Below, piece after piece: positions 42,617 to 55,112 of a stretch of DNA of 64,000 nucleotides. Position 1 is the first letter of the stretch. Every line of letters begins with the position of its first letter. The translations under genes were made by a program, and so were the position numbers. Location of the stretch: NCBI RefSeq assembly GCF_000429565.1, contig NZ_AUCC01000005.1, positions 23,896-87,895 of the forward strand, given 5' to 3'. The stretch is from Arsenophonus nasoniae DSM 15247. Its GTDB lineage: Bacteria > Pseudomonadota > Gammaproteobacteria > Enterobacterales > Enterobacteriaceae. The notes under the pieces are model-generated. The model was not told the origin of the DNA. It ran no database searches and saw only the letters and a program-made list of their open reading frames with translations.

Positions 42617-43222
42617 ATGCCACAACTTTTTGGGAACAGCCGAGTAAATTGGTTAAGAGTGTCATTTGTAACAAGTCTATTATCACTAACCGGATGTAGC
42701 AGTATTTCATGGTCAAGTTTATATCCCATGAATTGGTTTGCTAGTTCAGTTAAAATTTCTGCAACTGGTGTTGGTCAGATTAATAAAATGACCCCGATGA
42801 AAGAACAGATTATTGTTGCAGCGTTAGATGACCGATACTATTTTCGTTCTGGAATGCAAATTGAACAGGGGCAGTTAATGTCTCTTTTTCAAGGTATAAA
42901 AAATGATCAAGAAAAGATAGTCATTTATGGTATTGAAAAGGGCGAAGTTAAACGAATTGAAATTATGGATGAAGATATTAAAACAGTGTGGGATACACAA
43001 ATAGGCATACCATTTTCGCAAATCTACCAAAATGCGGTGCAAGGTAGTTGTTACCCTGATCCTAATCAAACCAATATGTTAACCATAAATTGTGTTTCTC
43101 CCCAATCTAGCCATGTCATATATCGTTTTACTGGCAAATGGAGTGGACCTAAAAATTTAGTGCCATCAAATGATGTTTTAGCTAATTGGAAGGTCAGTGG
43201 TATTATTTGGTCAGCTCAATAA
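42617..43222 (+). CDS. yfeY: YfeY-like lipoprotein
   Basis: In E. coli yfeY, a sigma-E-regulated lipoprotein of unknown function, lies near ypeA. The ATG at 42617 after TAAGGGG gives 201 residues. A signal with lipobox SLTGCSS (Cys about residue 27) is followed by a soluble domain with the motif ATGVGQINKMTPMKEQI and an end TGKWSGPKNLVPSNDVLANW..S.IIW. The frame is also open from an upstream non-ATG codon. Function remains unknown; an envelope-stress role is inferred from the E. coli regulon. Confidence 0.75.
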   Translation: MPQLFGNSRVNWLRVSFVTSLLSLTGCSSISWSSLYPMNWFASSVKISATGVGQINKMTPMKEQIIVAALDDRYYFRSGMQIEQGQLMSLFQGIKNDQEKIVIYGIEKGEVKRIEIMDEDIKTVWDTQIGIPFSQIYQNAVQGSCYPDPNQTNMLTINCVSPQSSHVIYRFTGKWSGPKNLVPSNDVLANWKVSGIIWSAQ

Positions 43223-43397
43223 CGCTTTAATTTAGTCATAAATTATATCAAAACATGACATAAAAATTGAATTATTAAATCCTTTAATCAAAGTGGCATA
43301 TTATAAATTTATCGCAGGGATTATCAGCTATTTTTGTTGCGTATGATAATATTAGCGTTGTTTTATTCTTTATAATAAAAATAATTGGGTAAATAAT

Positions 43398-44279
43398 GTG
43401 AATTATTTGGAAAATTTTATTGGTAATACGCCATTAGTTAAACTAAAAAGATTGACTAAAAATAGGGATGCTGAAATTTGGGTAAAACTAGAGGGTAATA
43501 ATCCTGCCGGTTCTGTCAAAGATAGAGCTGCCCTATTTATGATCCAGCAAGCAGAAAAGCGCGGTCAAATTACCCCTGGTGATACCTTAATTGAAGCAAC
43601 TAGTGGTAATACTGGGATTGCATTGGCAATGATAGCCACCATAAAAGGATATAAACTAAAATTATTAATGCCAGAAAATATGAGTATTGAACGTCAGTCA
43701 GTGATGCGAGCTTATGGTGCTGAGATAGTTTTGGTTAGTGAAGTGGAAGGAATGGAAGGGGCACGTGATCTTGCATTACGGATGCAAGCTCGATCTGAAG
43801 GAAAGGTACTTGATCAATTTAATAATCTTGATAATCCGTTAGCCCATTTTATGACGACAGGCCCTGAAATCTGGTGCCAAACAGCGGGGCGGATCACGCA
43901 TTTTGTTTCAAGCATGGGTACAACCGGGACAATTACTGGTGTCAGCCAATATTTAAAATCTAAATCAAATAAAATAGAAATTATTGGTTTGCAGCCAGCT
44001 GAAAATAGCTATATTCCAGGAATTCGGCGCTGGTCTCGAGATTATATTCCAAGTATATTCAAAGCTGAACAAGTTGATAGAATATTGGATATCACTCAGA
44101 TAGAAGCACAACAGATGATGAAAAATCTAGCAATAGATGAAGGCATCTTTTGTGGTGTTAGTTCAGGGGCCGCAGTGGCTGGCGCATTGCGCGTCGCTAA
44201 ACAAAATCCTGGGGCGGTTATTGTGACGATTATTTGTGATAGAGGGGATCGCTATCTTTCCACCGGGTTATTTAATTGA
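43398..44279 (+). CDS. cysM: Cysteine synthase B
   Basis: CysM makes cysteine from O-acetylserine with sulfide or thiosulfate, using PLP. The 293-residue protein starts at GTG (43398). The PLP Lys lies in NNPAGSVKDRAA, the substrate loop in [13 protein letters not shown], and the phosphate loop in SSMGTTGTITG. The C-terminus is slightly shorter than in E. coli (303). cysK is also present at 47450-48427. Confidence 0.95.
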   Translation: MNYLENFIGNTPLVKLKRLTKNRDAEIWVKLEGNNPAGSVKDRAALFMIQQAEKRGQITPGDTLIEATSGNTGIALAMIATIKGYKLKLLMPENMSIERQSVMRAYGAEIVLVSEVEGMEGARDLALRMQARSEGKVLDQFNNLDNPLAHFMTTGPEIWCQTAGRITHFVSSMGTTGTITGVSQYLKSKSNKIEIIGLQPAENSYIPGIRRWSRDYIPSIFKAEQVDRILDITQIEAQQMMKNLAIDEGIFCGVSSGAAVAGALRVAKQNPGAVIVTIICDRGDRYLSTGLFN

Positions 44280-44354
44280 ATTAAATAACATTAAAGACAA
44301 ATTGTTGCTTATAGGAAACCGTTCTTGTTACTAAGTAGTGAAATAGAAAAGAAA

Positions 44355-44383
44355 TTCCCTTCATAAATAATTAATGAAGGGAA
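44355..44383. terminator. Terminator between convergent cysM and crr
   Basis: TTCCCTTCAT (44355-44364) pairs perfectly with ATGAAGGGAA (44374-44383). On the minus strand it is followed by a T-rich run, so it certainly suits crr and perhaps both genes. Confidence 0.75.
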
Positions 44384-44393
44384 GAATTATAGT

Positions 44394-44903
44394 TTATTTT
44401 TTGATCTGCATAATAACGGTTTCACCTACCACGACAGAGCCAGTTAGTTTAGTTAGCTCTTTTATTTCATCCATATTAGAAATGACCACAGGTGTTAATG
44501 TCGATTTTGCTTTTTCTTCTAATAGAGGAAGATCAAGTTCAAGTACTAAATCACCTTTTTGTACTTTTTGTCCTTCCTCTGCTAGGCGAGTGAATCCTTC
44601 GCCCTTTAACTCAACTGTATCAATACCAAAATGGACAAATAACTCAATACCATTATCTGACTCAATAGAAAATGCATGGTTGGTTTCAAATATTTTACCA
44701 ATCGTCCCATCAACTGGAGCCACAATTTTGTTACCAGTAGGCTTGATAGCAATACCATCACCAACAATTTTCTCGGCAAAAACAACATCTGGAACATCTT
44801 CTATATTAACAATTTCACCTGAAATTGGGGCAATAATATCAATATTACCAGTGCTATTTTTATCATCTGAAACCAGTGATTTGAGTTTGTCAAACAGACC
44901 CAT
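44394..44903 (-). CDS. crr: PTS glucose-specific EIIA component
   Basis: EIIA-Glc passes phosphate from HPr to EIIB-Glc and regulates adenylate cyclase and permeases. The 169-residue length equals E. coli. The phosphorylated His is in [13 protein letters not shown] and the second active-site His in ESDNGIE-adjacent NHAFSIES. It ends the ptsH-ptsI-crr operon. Confidence 0.97.
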   Translation of the reverse strand: MGLFDKLKSLVSDDKNSTGNIDIIAPISGEIVNIEDVPDVVFAEKIVGDGIAIKPTGNKIVAPVDGTIGKIFETNHAFSIESDNGIELFVHFGIDTVELKGEGFTRLAEEGQKVQKGDLVLELDLPLLEEKAKSTLTPVVISNMDEIKELTKLTGSVVVGETVIMQIKK

Positions 44904-44957
44904 GGATCTTCTCCTAATTAATTGTTTTCTTATGGGGTCAAGAGTTGGTTGATGATT

Positions 44958-46685
44958 TTAGCAAAGTGTTTTTTCTTTAATAAATGTTTCAACCAAATCC
45001 ATCAATTCCTTCGCTGTCGGTTGATTAAGAGCTTGTTCTGCTAATGTTTTTGCATCTTTGAAATTTGCATTTCGAATAATTTTTTTAATACTTGGGATTG
45101 AGATTGCACTCATACTAAACTCATCTAATCCCATACCAAGTAATAATAGTGTAGCACGTTCATCACCAGCAAGCTCACCACACATACCTGTCCATTTGCC
45201 TTCTGAATGAGAAGCATCAATAACTTGTTTAATAAGTTTTAACACCGAAGGAGACATTGGATTATAAAGATGAGAAATCAGATCATTTCCGCGATCCACG
45301 GCTAAGGTATACTGTGTTAGATCATTGGTTCCAATACTGAAAAAATCAACTTCTTTTGCTAAATGATGAGCAATAACCGCAGCCGCTGGTGTTTCAATCA
45401 TTATTCCTACTTCAATCGATTGATCGAAAGCGTGCTTTTCCTCGCTTAACTGCTTTTTAAGTATTGCTAATTCTTCTTTCAAGGTACGAATTTCTTCCAC
45501 AGAAATAACCATAGGAAACATAATGCGTAGTTTACCGAAAGCAGAAGCTCTTAAAATAGCACGTAATTGAGCATGAAGGATTTCTTTGCGATCAAGAGAA
45601 ATACGAATTGCTCGCCAGCCAAGAAAAGGATTCTCTTCTTTCGGTAGGTTCATATAGGGAAGGTCTTTATCCCCACCAATATCCATGGTACGAATAATAA
45701 TAGCTTGTGGATCCATGGCTTCTGCGACCGCTTTATAAGCCTGAAATTGTTCTTCTTCGCTAGGTAAATTATTGCGATCCATAAACAGAAATTCAGTACG
45801 ATATAGGCCTACACCTTCAGCGCCATTACGCTCAGCGCCTTCTACATCACGTACAGTACCAATATTGGCGCAAACTTCAACTTGATGACCATCTAAAGTT
45901 ATTGCTGGCAAATCTTTTAATTTTGCGAGCTCGCTTTTTTCACGTAAATATTCTTCTTTAATTTGTTTAAGCTTGTCAATTTCACTATCAGATGGATTTT
46001 GATAAATATGATTATTGATAGCATCTAAAATAATATAATCATTTTGTTGGATGTGCTTGGTTGCATTGCTGGTGCCAACAATAGCCGGAATTTCCAGCGA
46101 TCTGGCCATAATTGAAGTATGAGAAGTGCGTCCGCCTAAATCGGTAATAAAACCAAGCACTTTCTGCAAGTTTAATTGTGCTGTTTCAGAGGGGGTAAGA
46201 TCGGCTGCAACTAAAATGACTTCTTCTGTAATTGAACCAAGATCAACAATAGGCAATTCTAGAATATTTTTTAGTAGGCGTTTACCAATATCTCTGACGT
46301 CAGCGGCACGCTCTTTGAGGTATTCGTCATCCAGTTCTTCTAAGGCTGTGGCCTGTTCTTCAATCACTTTTTGGGTTGCTGCATCTGCAGTTTTGTGCTC
46401 TTTTTTTATGAAAGAAAGAATTTCCTGCTCAAGTTCTTCATCTTCAAGCAGCATTATATGACCTTCAAATATTTCCGCTTTTTCTTCACCAAGATTTTTT
46501 TCTGCGGTTTTTTTTATCGTTTTTAATTGTTCTATTGCTTTTTCGCGTCCAGCAATAAAGCGGTTAATTTCACTGTCAATTTGCTCATCAGAAATTTTCT
46601 TTTGATTGACAACAATTGGCGCTTCTTTAAGAATTAATGCCTTGCCGAAGGCGATACCTAGTGATACTGAAATTCCTAAAATCAT
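44958..46685 (-). CDS. ptsI: PTS enzyme I
   Basis: Enzyme I takes phosphate from PEP and gives it to HPr. The 575-residue protein equals the E. coli length. The active His lies in [13 protein letters not shown] (about 189), the PEP-binding motifs in [12 protein letters not shown] and [18 protein letters not shown], and the catalytic Cys in GMCGELAGD. Middle gene of the operon. Confidence 0.98.
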   Translation of the reverse strand: MILGISVSLGIAFGKALILKEAPIVVNQKKISDEQIDSEINRFIAGREKAIEQLKTIKKTAEKNLGEEKAEIFEGHIMLLEDEELEQEILSFIKKEHKTADAATQKVIEEQATALEELDDEYLKERAADVRDIGKRLLKNILELPIVDLGSITEEVILVAADLTPSETAQLNLQKVLGFITDLGGRTSHTSIMARSLEIPAIVGTSNATKHIQQNDYIILDAINNHIYQNPSDSEIDKLKQIKEEYLREKSELAKLKDLPAITLDGHQVEVCANIGTVRDVEGAERNGAEGVGLYRTEFLFMDRNNLPSEEEQFQAYKAVAEAMDPQAIIIRTMDIGGDKDLPYMNLPKEENPFLGWRAIRISLDRKEILHAQLRAILRASAFGKLRIMFPMVISVEEIRTLKEELAILKKQLSEEKHAFDQSIEVGIMIETPAAAVIAHHLAKEVDFFSIGTNDLTQYTLAVDRGNDLISHLYNPMSPSVLKLIKQVIDASHSEGKWTGMCGELAGDERATLLLLGMGLDEFSMSAISIPSIKKIIRNANFKDAKTLAEQALNQPTAKELMDLVETFIKEKTLC

Positions 46686-46762
46686 AAATGTTACCTTACT
46701 ACCAATGGGCGAAAAATAGTTAGCTCATAGGACTATGGCTTTAATACTTACGGTTAAATAGA

Positions 46763-46790
46763 TATCCCTGGATAAAGGTATCCAGGGATA
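46763..46790 (-). promoter_or_regulatory. Strong hairpin between ptsH and ptsI
   Basis: TATCCCTGGATA and its exact inverse TATCCAGGGATA (46763-46774 and 46779-46790) form a twelve-base perfect stem with a four-base loop. It lies in the 142-bp gap. It may lower ptsI relative to ptsH or protect the short ptsH message, as intercistronic hairpins often do. Confidence 0.55.
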
Positions 46791-46827
46791 AAAAATAGAA
46801 GATAAATGCTATATTGCCCGTATGTCA

Positions 46828-47085
46828 TTACTCCAATTCAGCCATCAGCTTAACTAGATGTTCTACTGCTTTCTGCTCATCTTCACCTTCGGCAGAAATA
46901 GTGACAACAGTTCCCTGAGTCAGGCCGAGTGTTTGCAGTTTAAATAGACTTTTTGCGCTTGCCGATTTGCCGTTATAAGTAAGCGTAATTTCAGAAGAAA
47001 AACTTTTTGCCTCTTTGACAAATTGAGCCGCCGGGCGAGTGTGAAGACCATTAGGTGCTGTGATGGTGACTTCTTGTTGGAACAT
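46828..47085 (-). CDS. ptsH: Phosphocarrier protein HPr
   Basis: HPr carries phosphate from enzyme I to sugar-specific EIIA proteins. The ATG at 47085 ([20 protein letters not shown]) gives 85 residues, as in E. coli; the frame is open 15 codons further but these do not belong. The active His is His15 and the Ser46 region SAKSLFKLQ is present. First gene of ptsH-ptsI-crr. Confidence 0.97.
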   Translation of the reverse strand: MFQQEVTITAPNGLHTRPAAQFVKEAKSFSSEITLTYNGKSASAKSLFKLQTLGLTQGTVVTISAEGEDEQKAVEHLVKLMAELE

Positions 47086-47449
47086 ATTGTTTCCCTCAAC
47101 AAACTTAATATTTTTTATTAGTAAATCCAAAATATTTTAGCTGAAATAATTTGGATTTGCGTATTACTTTTCAGTGATAATAAAAGAAAAATGTTTTCAT
47201 TCGATTATCAATCATAAATTTTATCTATATCGACATTATAGCCAGGCATGATAATTTGCCTAGTTTATGTCCTGTTGTTAAATTTTTCACTGCTCATTTT
47301 TTGATTAATTTCGATTGTCGAAATAATTAATGACTTAAATACTAAACTCGTTTCAAGAAATCATCTTAATACACACTAAACTTTGATCTATGACACAAAA
47401 AAAGCACTTTTAAAGTGCTTTTTTAGCTAATTGTGCTCAAAAAAAGTCA
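47086..47449. other. Intergenic, 364 bp: pts promoter region and cysK terminator
   Basis: The gap must hold the ptsH promoter(s) on the minus strand and holds the cysK terminator at 47396-47427. I found no clear CRP-type TGTGA-N6-TCACA site and no gene. Confidence 0.45.
47396..47427 (-). terminator. Terminator of cysK
   Basis: AAAGCACTTT and AAAGTGCTTT form a near-perfect stem flanked by A-runs and T-runs, so it reads as an intrinsic terminator in both directions. It lies just after cysK on the minus strand. Confidence 0.85.
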
Positions 47450-48427
47450 TTAGCTCGGTTTGGCAGCAGAAAATAAATCGGTACTTAAATAACGTTCACC
47501 GGAAGAAGGTAAAATAACCACTATATTCTTATTTTGAAATTCTGGTTTTGCGGCTAATTTTACCGCTGCAGCAACCGCTGCGCCGGATGATATACCGGCT
47601 AAAATACCTTCTTTCTGCATAATTAGACGAGCGGTTTGTATCGCTTCGTCATCGCTAATAGCAAATACATCATCAATAAGCGAAAGATCAAGATTATCAG
47701 GGATAAAACCAGCGCCTATACCTTGGATTTTATGTGGACCAGGTTTTATTTCTTTACCCGCTAATGTCTGACTTATTACTGGTGATGCGGCGGGCTCGAC
47801 AGCAATCATTTTAATGGCTTCACCGCCTGCTGTTTTTTTTAGATAACGGCCAATGCCAGTAATTGTACCACCGGTGCCCACTCCAGCGACGACAGCGGCG
47901 ATTTCACCGTCAGTATCTTGCCAAATTTCAGGTCCGGTTGTTTTTTGATGAATTTCAGGATTGGCTGGATTATTAAATTGTTGAAAAAGAAGGTATTGAT
48001 CGGGCGCACCGGCAACAATTTCGATTGCTTTTTCAATAGCTCCCTTCATGCCTTTAGCGCCTTCAGTTAAGACTAGATTAGCACCAAGCGCTTTTAATAA
48101 TTTACGTCGCTCAAGACTCATTGTTTCAGGCATAGTCAAGGTAAGCTTATATCCGCGTGCAGCGGCTACGTAAGCCAGGGCAATCCCGGTATTGCCACTG
48201 GTCGGCTCAATTAACGTTTTATTGGTTGCTAATTTGGATAGTTTTGGGGTTAACAGGCCTTTTTTTTCTGCATCCCAAATCATATTTGCCCCAATGCGGC
48301 ATTTTACGCTAAAACTCGGATTACGTGATTCGATTTTTGCTAACAAATTTCCGTTACCAAAGTGTTTCAAACGAACTAATGGAGTATGACCAATAGTTAG
48401 CGAGTTATCTTCATAGATGTTACTCAT
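47450..48427 (-). CDS. cysK: Cysteine synthase A
   Basis: CysK makes cysteine from O-acetylserine and sulfide. The 325-residue protein has the PLP Lys in [28 protein letters not shown], and [15 protein letters not shown]. The C-terminus YLSTDLF is near the family end. Next to the pts operon and cysZ as in E. coli. Confidence 0.97.
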   Translation of the reverse strand: MSNIYEDNSLTIGHTPLVRLKHFGNGNLLAKIESRNPSFSVKCRIGANMIWDAEKKGLLTPKLSKLATNKTLIEPTSGNTGIALAYVAAARGYKLTLTMPETMSLERRKLLKALGANLVLTEGAKGMKGAIEKAIEIVAGAPDQYLLFQQFNNPANPEIHQKTTGPEIWQDTDGEIAAVVAGVGTGGTITGIGRYLKKTAGGEAIKMIAVEPAASPVISQTLAGKEIKPGPHKIQGIGAGFIPDNLDLSLIDDVFAISDDEAIQTARLIMQKEGILAGISSGAAVAAAVKLAAKPEFQNKNIVVILPSSGERYLSTDLFSAAKPS

Positions 48428-48753
48428 CGATCGTCCTTAGTATTTTTCAGAAGCGATAAACATGGCTAAATATAGTACTAATCACCATACGCTAAGCGAA
48501 TTATTTTGGAAATAAAAATTTATACTATTGTTCTATTGGATAGGTAGTTATCGCACTTTGATGAATTTTACTAACTGTTATAACGGAATATTGAATGGTC
48601 GTTAATGATTATCTTTCAGCAAATTAAGCGCAATTTTTTAGCTGATTGTGGTTATTAGCATCAAATAGCCAATCATCATTTTTATGATTATTGTTGCCAT
48701 CTGAAAATAGCTGAAGTCAGGGTAAGAAATTTTAGCTAACTTCAGCGTTTGAG
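48428..48753. other. Intergenic, 326 bp, between cysZ and cysK
   Basis: Both flanking genes read leftwards. The gap contains the hairpin at 48710-48746 after cysZ and presumably the cysK promoter. I see no gene. Confidence 0.4.
48710..48746 (-). terminator. Hairpin after cysZ
   Basis: GCTGAAGT (48710-48717) pairs with ACTTCAGC (48739-48746). On the minus strand it is followed by a moderately T-rich stretch, so it probably ends cysZ. Confidence 0.5.
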
Positions 48754-49515
48754 TTAATAGCTGCTATGTCGCAGACGGTAAAGATCAACCCACATTGCTG
48801 TTGCACCACAGATTGCAACAGGCATGATAACCAAATTAATAATTGGGATCATGGTCAACAAATTGACTAATGCACCAAACTGGATACTGGTTGTTCGATT
48901 CTTGGCAAGTGCCAACTTCATTTGATCAAATTTTACTTTATGATTATCAAAAGGATAATCACAGTATTGAATTGCCATCATCCAAGCACCAAATAAAAAC
49001 CATAAAATCGGAGCGACTGTCTGCGCAATACCGGGAATAAAAAACAGGATAAGCAACGGAATAACGCGAATAAGATAGTAGCATAATTTGGTTACTTCCC
49101 GTGCTAAGATTCGCGGTATGTCTGCAATAAGTACCGCAAAACTGGTATCAGGTGCCGGTGTTCCCGTTAATTCCGCTTCCAATTTTTCTGCTAACCAGCC
49201 ATTAAAAGGAGAAGCAATAAAATTGGCGATGGTGCTAAAGAAGTAGCCAAATATAAGCAAAATCGAGATCACCGCAATAGGCCATATTAGATAACTCAAC
49301 CACTGCATCCAACTGGGAACATAAGAGAGTAACGTTTGGATCCAGCCGCCTAATTTACTATAAAGCCACCAAAAGGCACTACCAAGTAGAATAATATTTG
49401 CTAATAGAGGTAAAATAACGAAACGTCTTATACTAGGGCGAGTAACTAGCTGCCATCCTTGAGCAAAATAATAGAAACCGTTCGCAGTTTTTAGTGATTT
49501 TATTGAATTAATCAT
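48754..49515 (-). CDS. cysZ: Sulfate transporter CysZ
   Basis: CysZ is an inner-membrane sulfate permease for cysteine synthesis. The 253-residue protein has four to five hydrophobic segments and family motifs [29 protein letters not shown] [15 protein letters not shown] and [17 protein letters not shown] [13 protein letters not shown]. It is divergent from zipA, as in E. coli. Confidence 0.95.
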   Translation of the reverse strand: MINSIKSLKTANGFYYFAQGWQLVTRPSIRRFVILPLLANIILLGSAFWWLYSKLGGWIQTLLSYVPSWMQWLSYLIWPIAVISILLIFGYFFSTIANFIASPFNGWLAEKLEAELTGTPAPDTSFAVLIADIPRILAREVTKLCYYLIRVIPLLILFFIPGIAQTVAPILWFLFGAWMMAIQYCDYPFDNHKVKFDQMKLALAKNRTTSIQFGALVNLLTMIPIINLVIMPVAICGATAMWVDLYRLRHSSY

Positions 49516-49734
49516 ACTTCATATTTTCTCCTTTAGGTTTGATCTTGTATCATATAGATAGGATTTTTAGCTGGCTAGTATTTTTTTGGCTAAAAAAACA
49601 GCAAAAAAAGAATAAATATCTAACTTTTTGTAAGAAAATTATGTAGAGGGTTGCACTTAACGTTATTGGCAAATACTCTTAATATAATGATAGCGCCATG
49701 GTGGCGATTATTTTCAAACAACAGAGATAGAGCG

Positions 49735-50679
49735 ATGCAGGATTTGCGTCTAATATTAGTGGTCGTTGGTGCGATAGCTATAATAGCTTTACTGTTACAT
49801 GGCTTTTGGACAAGTCGTAAAGAGCGTTCGAAGCTATTTAAAGATCGCCCTATGAAGCGCCGTAAGCAACCTACTCAGGATACAGCTGAGAGTGTAAGCT
49901 CGCCATCGCTTGGCGATAAAACAGTGGAGGCACAACAATCAGCATCTAAATTGACACGTCAGGAGGCAAATGAACAATTTGCTTCCCAAAAATCTGAATC
50001 ATCTAAGGTCGTTAAAACACCTAATGATGATCCACATTTAGCTGATACTGACGTCGTAATTGGATCTGGTGCTAAGCAAGAAAAAAGTGTTCAAACTAAA
50101 CAGCTTGAACTGGAAATTTCGCAGCCTGCGCCAAATTCAATGAGTAGTGAAGAAATAAAAGGACCTTTCGTAGCAAACGCAGTAGAGGGCAACCAACAGG
50201 TGGTTGGTGAAGTTGAACATCCTGATGGAGGAAAACAACACAGTAACTTAGCCCCTGAAGCTAATAAAAAAGATATTGTGGTTGTTTTACATGTTGCGGC
50301 ACTGCAAGGTCAAGTTTTAGGTGGTGATCTGTTGTTACAAAGTATTTTTCAATCCGGTTTTCAGTTTGGTGAAAAACAGATATTTCATCGTCATGTTGAT
50401 CCTTCTGGTTCTGGGCAGATTTTATTTAGCTTAGCCAATATGGTCAAACCCGGTTCTTTTGAGCCAGAGGCCATGTCTGATTTCACCACGCCCGGTGTTT
50501 CTATATTTATGATGGTACCCTCCTACGGTGATTCAGCACAAAACTTCAAGTTGATGTTGCAAGCAGCACAACGTATTGCGGCTGATGTTGGTGGTGTTGT
50601 GCTTGATGAGGATCGCAAAATGCTGACTCCCCAAATGATCGAGGTATATCATAGCCGAATTAGAAATGCATTAACTTAA
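49735..50679 (+). CDS. zipA: Cell-division protein ZipA
   Basis: ZipA ties FtsZ to the inner membrane at the division ring. The ATG at 49735 ([20 protein letters not shown]) gives 314 residues; a longer frame upstream does not match the family. A membrane helix at residues 5-22 is followed by a basic segment, a long Ser/Gln/Glu-rich linker, and a C-terminal FtsZ-binding domain from about 180 ([21 protein letters not shown]). Confidence 0.95.
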   Translation: MQDLRLILVVVGAIAIIALLLHGFWTSRKERSKLFKDRPMKRRKQPTQDTAESVSSPSLGDKTVEAQQSASKLTRQEANEQFASQKSESSKVVKTPNDDPHLADTDVVIGSGAKQEKSVQTKQLELEISQPAPNSMSSEEIKGPFVANAVEGNQQVVGEVEHPDGGKQHSNLAPEANKKDIVVVLHVAALQGQVLGGDLLLQSIFQSGFQFGEKQIFHRHVDPSGSGQILFSLANMVKPGSFEPEAMSDFTTPGVSIFMMVPSYGDSAQNFKLMLQAAQRIAADVGGVVLDEDRKMLTPQMIEVYHSRIRNALT

Positions 50680-50701
50680 ATCATAGCTTGATTAGTAATT
50701 G

Positions 50702-50730
50702 ACCCCCGTGATAACGGGGGTTTTGTCTTT
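50702..50730 (+). terminator. Terminator between zipA and ligA
   Basis: ACCCCCGT (50702-50709) pairs perfectly with ACGGGGGT (50714-50721) around GATA, followed by TTTTGTCTTT. ligA starts only 16 bp later, so it must have a promoter overlapping or inside zipA, or depend on readthrough. Confidence 0.85.
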
Positions 50731-50743
50731 AGTTGTATGGTGA

Positions 50744-52759
<2,016 letters not shown>

Positions 52760-52971
52760 TATTTTATCGCTTTTTGGCGTAGTAATTCGCAGTATATTGG
52801 CTGCTTTAATTTTGCAATGCTTTTATTCATTATCAATTAGCTATCTGCAAGTTAAATCATTAACTTACTCATTTAATGCTATTTTTAGTGATTAAAATCA
52901 CACCCGATTATTTTCTATTACATAAAATAATATAACTATTTGTTAAATTAAAAACCGATTTGGAAATATTT

Positions 52972-54156
52972 ATGTCTACAGTTTTTCACTTTCTTTTATC
53001 CATTATTCTGATTGGTGGGTTATCGATTTTAACCAGTAGCGATCGGGCTAGTATTCGCATTCGCTACGTTTTGCAACTATTAATTATTGAGTTACTATTG
53101 GCTTGGTTCTTCCTAAATTCGGATATTGGACAGGGATTTGTTGCTAGATTTGCTAAATTTTTTGACTATTTATTAGTTTATGCGGCGGCAGGAACCGATT
53201 TTGTATTTGGTGGCATGATGGATGCAAATCTCGCGACCTTCTTTCTACGCGTATTGTGTCCAATTATTTTTGTTTCAGCGTTAATTGGCATCTTGCAACA
53301 TATCAAAGTGCTACCTTTTATTATTAAAATAATAGGCACGTTACTGGCTAAAGTTAATGGTATGGGAAAGTTGGAATCTTTTAATGCGGTCAGTTCATTG
53401 ATTCTTGGTCAGTCAGAAAACTTTATTGCATATAAAGATATATTGAGTCAAATATCACCACGTCGTATGTATACGATGGCAGCAACGGCCATGTCGACGG
53501 TGTCTATGGCGATTGTTGGCGCTTATATGGGAATGCTTGATCCTAAGTATGTTGTTGCAGCACTCATCCTGAATATGTTTAGTACATTCATTATCCTCTC
53601 GTTAATTAATCCTTATTCAGTTAAAGAAGAAGAGGATATTTAAGTCAGTCATCTGCATGATGGACAAAGTTTTTTTGAAATGTTAGGCGAATATATTCTG
53701 GCCGGTTTTAAAGTTGCTTTAATAGTCGCAGCCATGCTGATTGGTTTTATTGCCATTATTGCCGGAATTAATGCCATTTTCAGTGCAGTGATAGGAATAA
53801 GTTTTCAGGATTGTTTGGGCTATGTGTTTTATCCATTAGCATGGATCTTGGGTATTCCTGCTGAAGATGCACTTAAAGTAGGGAGTATTATGGCCACCAA
53901 ATTAGTGTCTAATGAATTTGTGGCGATGGGATATTTAAAACAAGTTGCTGCTGAGTTATCCCCTCGTTCAGTGGGCATTTTGTCGGTCTTTTTAGTCTCT
54001 TTTGCTAACTTTTCATCAATAGGAATTGTTGCCGGCGCAATCAAAGGTCTCGATGAAAAGCAGGGAAATGTTGTTTCTAGTTTTGGCTTAAGATTATTAT
54101 ATGGTTCCACGCTAGTAAGTTTCTTATCTGCAGCGATAACGGGCTTAGTTTTGTGA
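52972..54156 (+). pseudogene. nupC: Nucleoside transporter NupC with an internal ochre stop
   Basis: NupC is a proton-nucleoside symporter of the inner membrane. The ATG at 52972 opens a frame that aligns with E. coli NupC through [16 protein letters not shown] at 53641-53643 then stands where E. coli has Gln (CAA). Directly after it, in the same frame, come [32 protein letters not shown] and the rest to the normal end ITGLVL. One C-to-T change explains the break; without it the protein would be 394 residues. The reading frame is otherwise well kept, so the event is recent, or some readthrough still occurs. A downstream ATG at 53680 would only make the last 158 residues. Confidence 0.9.
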
Positions 54157-54221
54157 TAATTTAACTGCGTATTTTACCAAGCGACGTTCTTTATTAAAGA
54201 ATGTCGCGTTTGGTTCAATCA

Positions 54222-54458
54222 ATGAATATATTGGAATGCTGCATGCAGAAACAGGATCTGATCGATATTGCTAATACTGTTATCCCATTCGGTAAATACA
54301 AAGGACGGGTTTTGATCGACTTACCAGAAGAATATTTACTTTGGTTTGCGCGTAAAGGTGAATTTCCTCAAGGGAGATTAGGTTATTTAATGGAAATGAC
54401 ATTAACCGTTAAGGTAGAAGGGTTAGACAATTTAGTTAAACCACTAAAGCGTTTATAG
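54222..54458 (+). CDS. DUF3820 family protein (YpeB-like)
   Basis: A small conserved enterobacterial protein of unknown function. The core PFGKYKGRVLIDLPEEYLLWFARKGEFPQGRLGYLMEMTL matches the DUF3820 family closely. The end LVKPLKRL is also typical. The start is uncertain: ATG at 54222 (MNILECCMQKQDL) gives 78 residues and ATG at 54243 gives 71. It is the last chromosomal gene before the tRNA-Ala fragment. Confidence 0.85.
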   Translation: MNILECCMQKQDLIDIANTVIPFGKYKGRVLIDLPEEYLLWFARKGEFPQGRLGYLMEMTLTVKVEGLDNLVKPLKRL

Positions 54459-54510
54459 TAAGCAATGGGATTTTAAGATCGTTTAAACATATTTGGCTGG
54501 AATTCAAATT

Positions 54511-54558
54511 TGGTGGAGCTAAGCGGGATCGAACCGCTGACCTCTTGCATGCCATGCA
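54511..54558 (-). other. 3' fragment of tRNA-Ala(GGC): prophage attachment site
   Basis: Read on the minus strand, these 48 bases equal the 3' part of enterobacterial tRNA-Ala(GGC), from the anticodon GGC through the T-arm GGTTCGATCC to the encoded CCA. Similarity stops sharply at 54558; the D-arm half is missing. Phages that use tRNA genes leave such a partial copy on the side away from the intact tRNA. In E. coli alaX-alaW are near nupC, so this is the native locus. The complete gene should lie at the right end of the element, outside the window. Confidence 0.88.
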
Positions 54559-54774
54559 GCATTGTTTTTTTTATTTTTGTTTTTATATCAAATGGTTATT
54601 TGTTTTTTTATCCTATAAGTTACAAAAATTTATCCTTATGTACTCGTTGATGTGCCAAAGCACTGTCACAAAATTGACACACAACTTTCCCTAGTTAAAA
54701 TGTAGTGGCCTGGTCAATTAGGCCACCTAAGTTGAAGAGATATGCTTACCTCATAATTTTTATAGGTGCCGGTA

Positions 54775-54924
54775 ATGAGTGAAAAAAATTACTGTTGAAT
54801 TTAAATGTGAAACTGGCAGGATGCAAATAAGGAGCTAGTAAAGCAGCTTTTAGCCGATGGTGTAGAACGTAAAAATATTAAGCGCTATACCGGCCTTTCA
54901 GATAATGAACTAGATAAACTATGA
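54775..54924 (+). pseudogene. Decayed small gene in the slot expected for int
   Basis: Two frames must be joined to read this stretch: an N-terminal KKITVEFKCETGR-like piece, and a C-terminal piece KELVKQLLADGVERKNIKRYTGLSDNELDKL ending at 54924. The latter resembles the C-terminal tail of Rpn/PD-(D/E)XK transposase-like nucleases, where a GLS.EE.. motif closes the protein; this is weak evidence. Upstream at 54707-54728, GTGGCCT and AGGCCAC are inverted around eight bases and could be an insertion-sequence end. Confidence 0.35.
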
Positions 54925-54945
54925 GGCAAGAAGCTAGCTTGCCTC
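54923..54945. terminator. Perfect hairpin at the end of the decayed gene
   Basis: GAGGCAAG (54923-54930) pairs exactly with CTTGCCTC (54938-54945), overlapping the stop codon of the decayed frame. No T-run follows in the plus direction. Confidence 0.4.
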
Positions 54946-55112
54946 TAGGTTATAGGTTAATCTTAATATAAATAATAACTTATTGATTTTTATAGTATAT
55001 CCTATTTTTCCTTTCAGCACCCAATAACTTTCAGTAAGAACTCCCAGAAACTACTAACGTACCATTGGTTACATTACTATTGTTTCTGCGATCATCCAAT
55101 AATCATGTAAAT

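Noticed and set aside
44374..44952. A 192-codon frame opposite crr
   Set aside because: The minus-strand EIIA-Glc gene accounts for the sequence completely; the opposite frame is Ser-rich by codon mirroring.
54511..54558. A functional tRNA gene
   Set aside because: Only the 3' 48 bases are present; the acceptor 5' strand and D-arm are missing.
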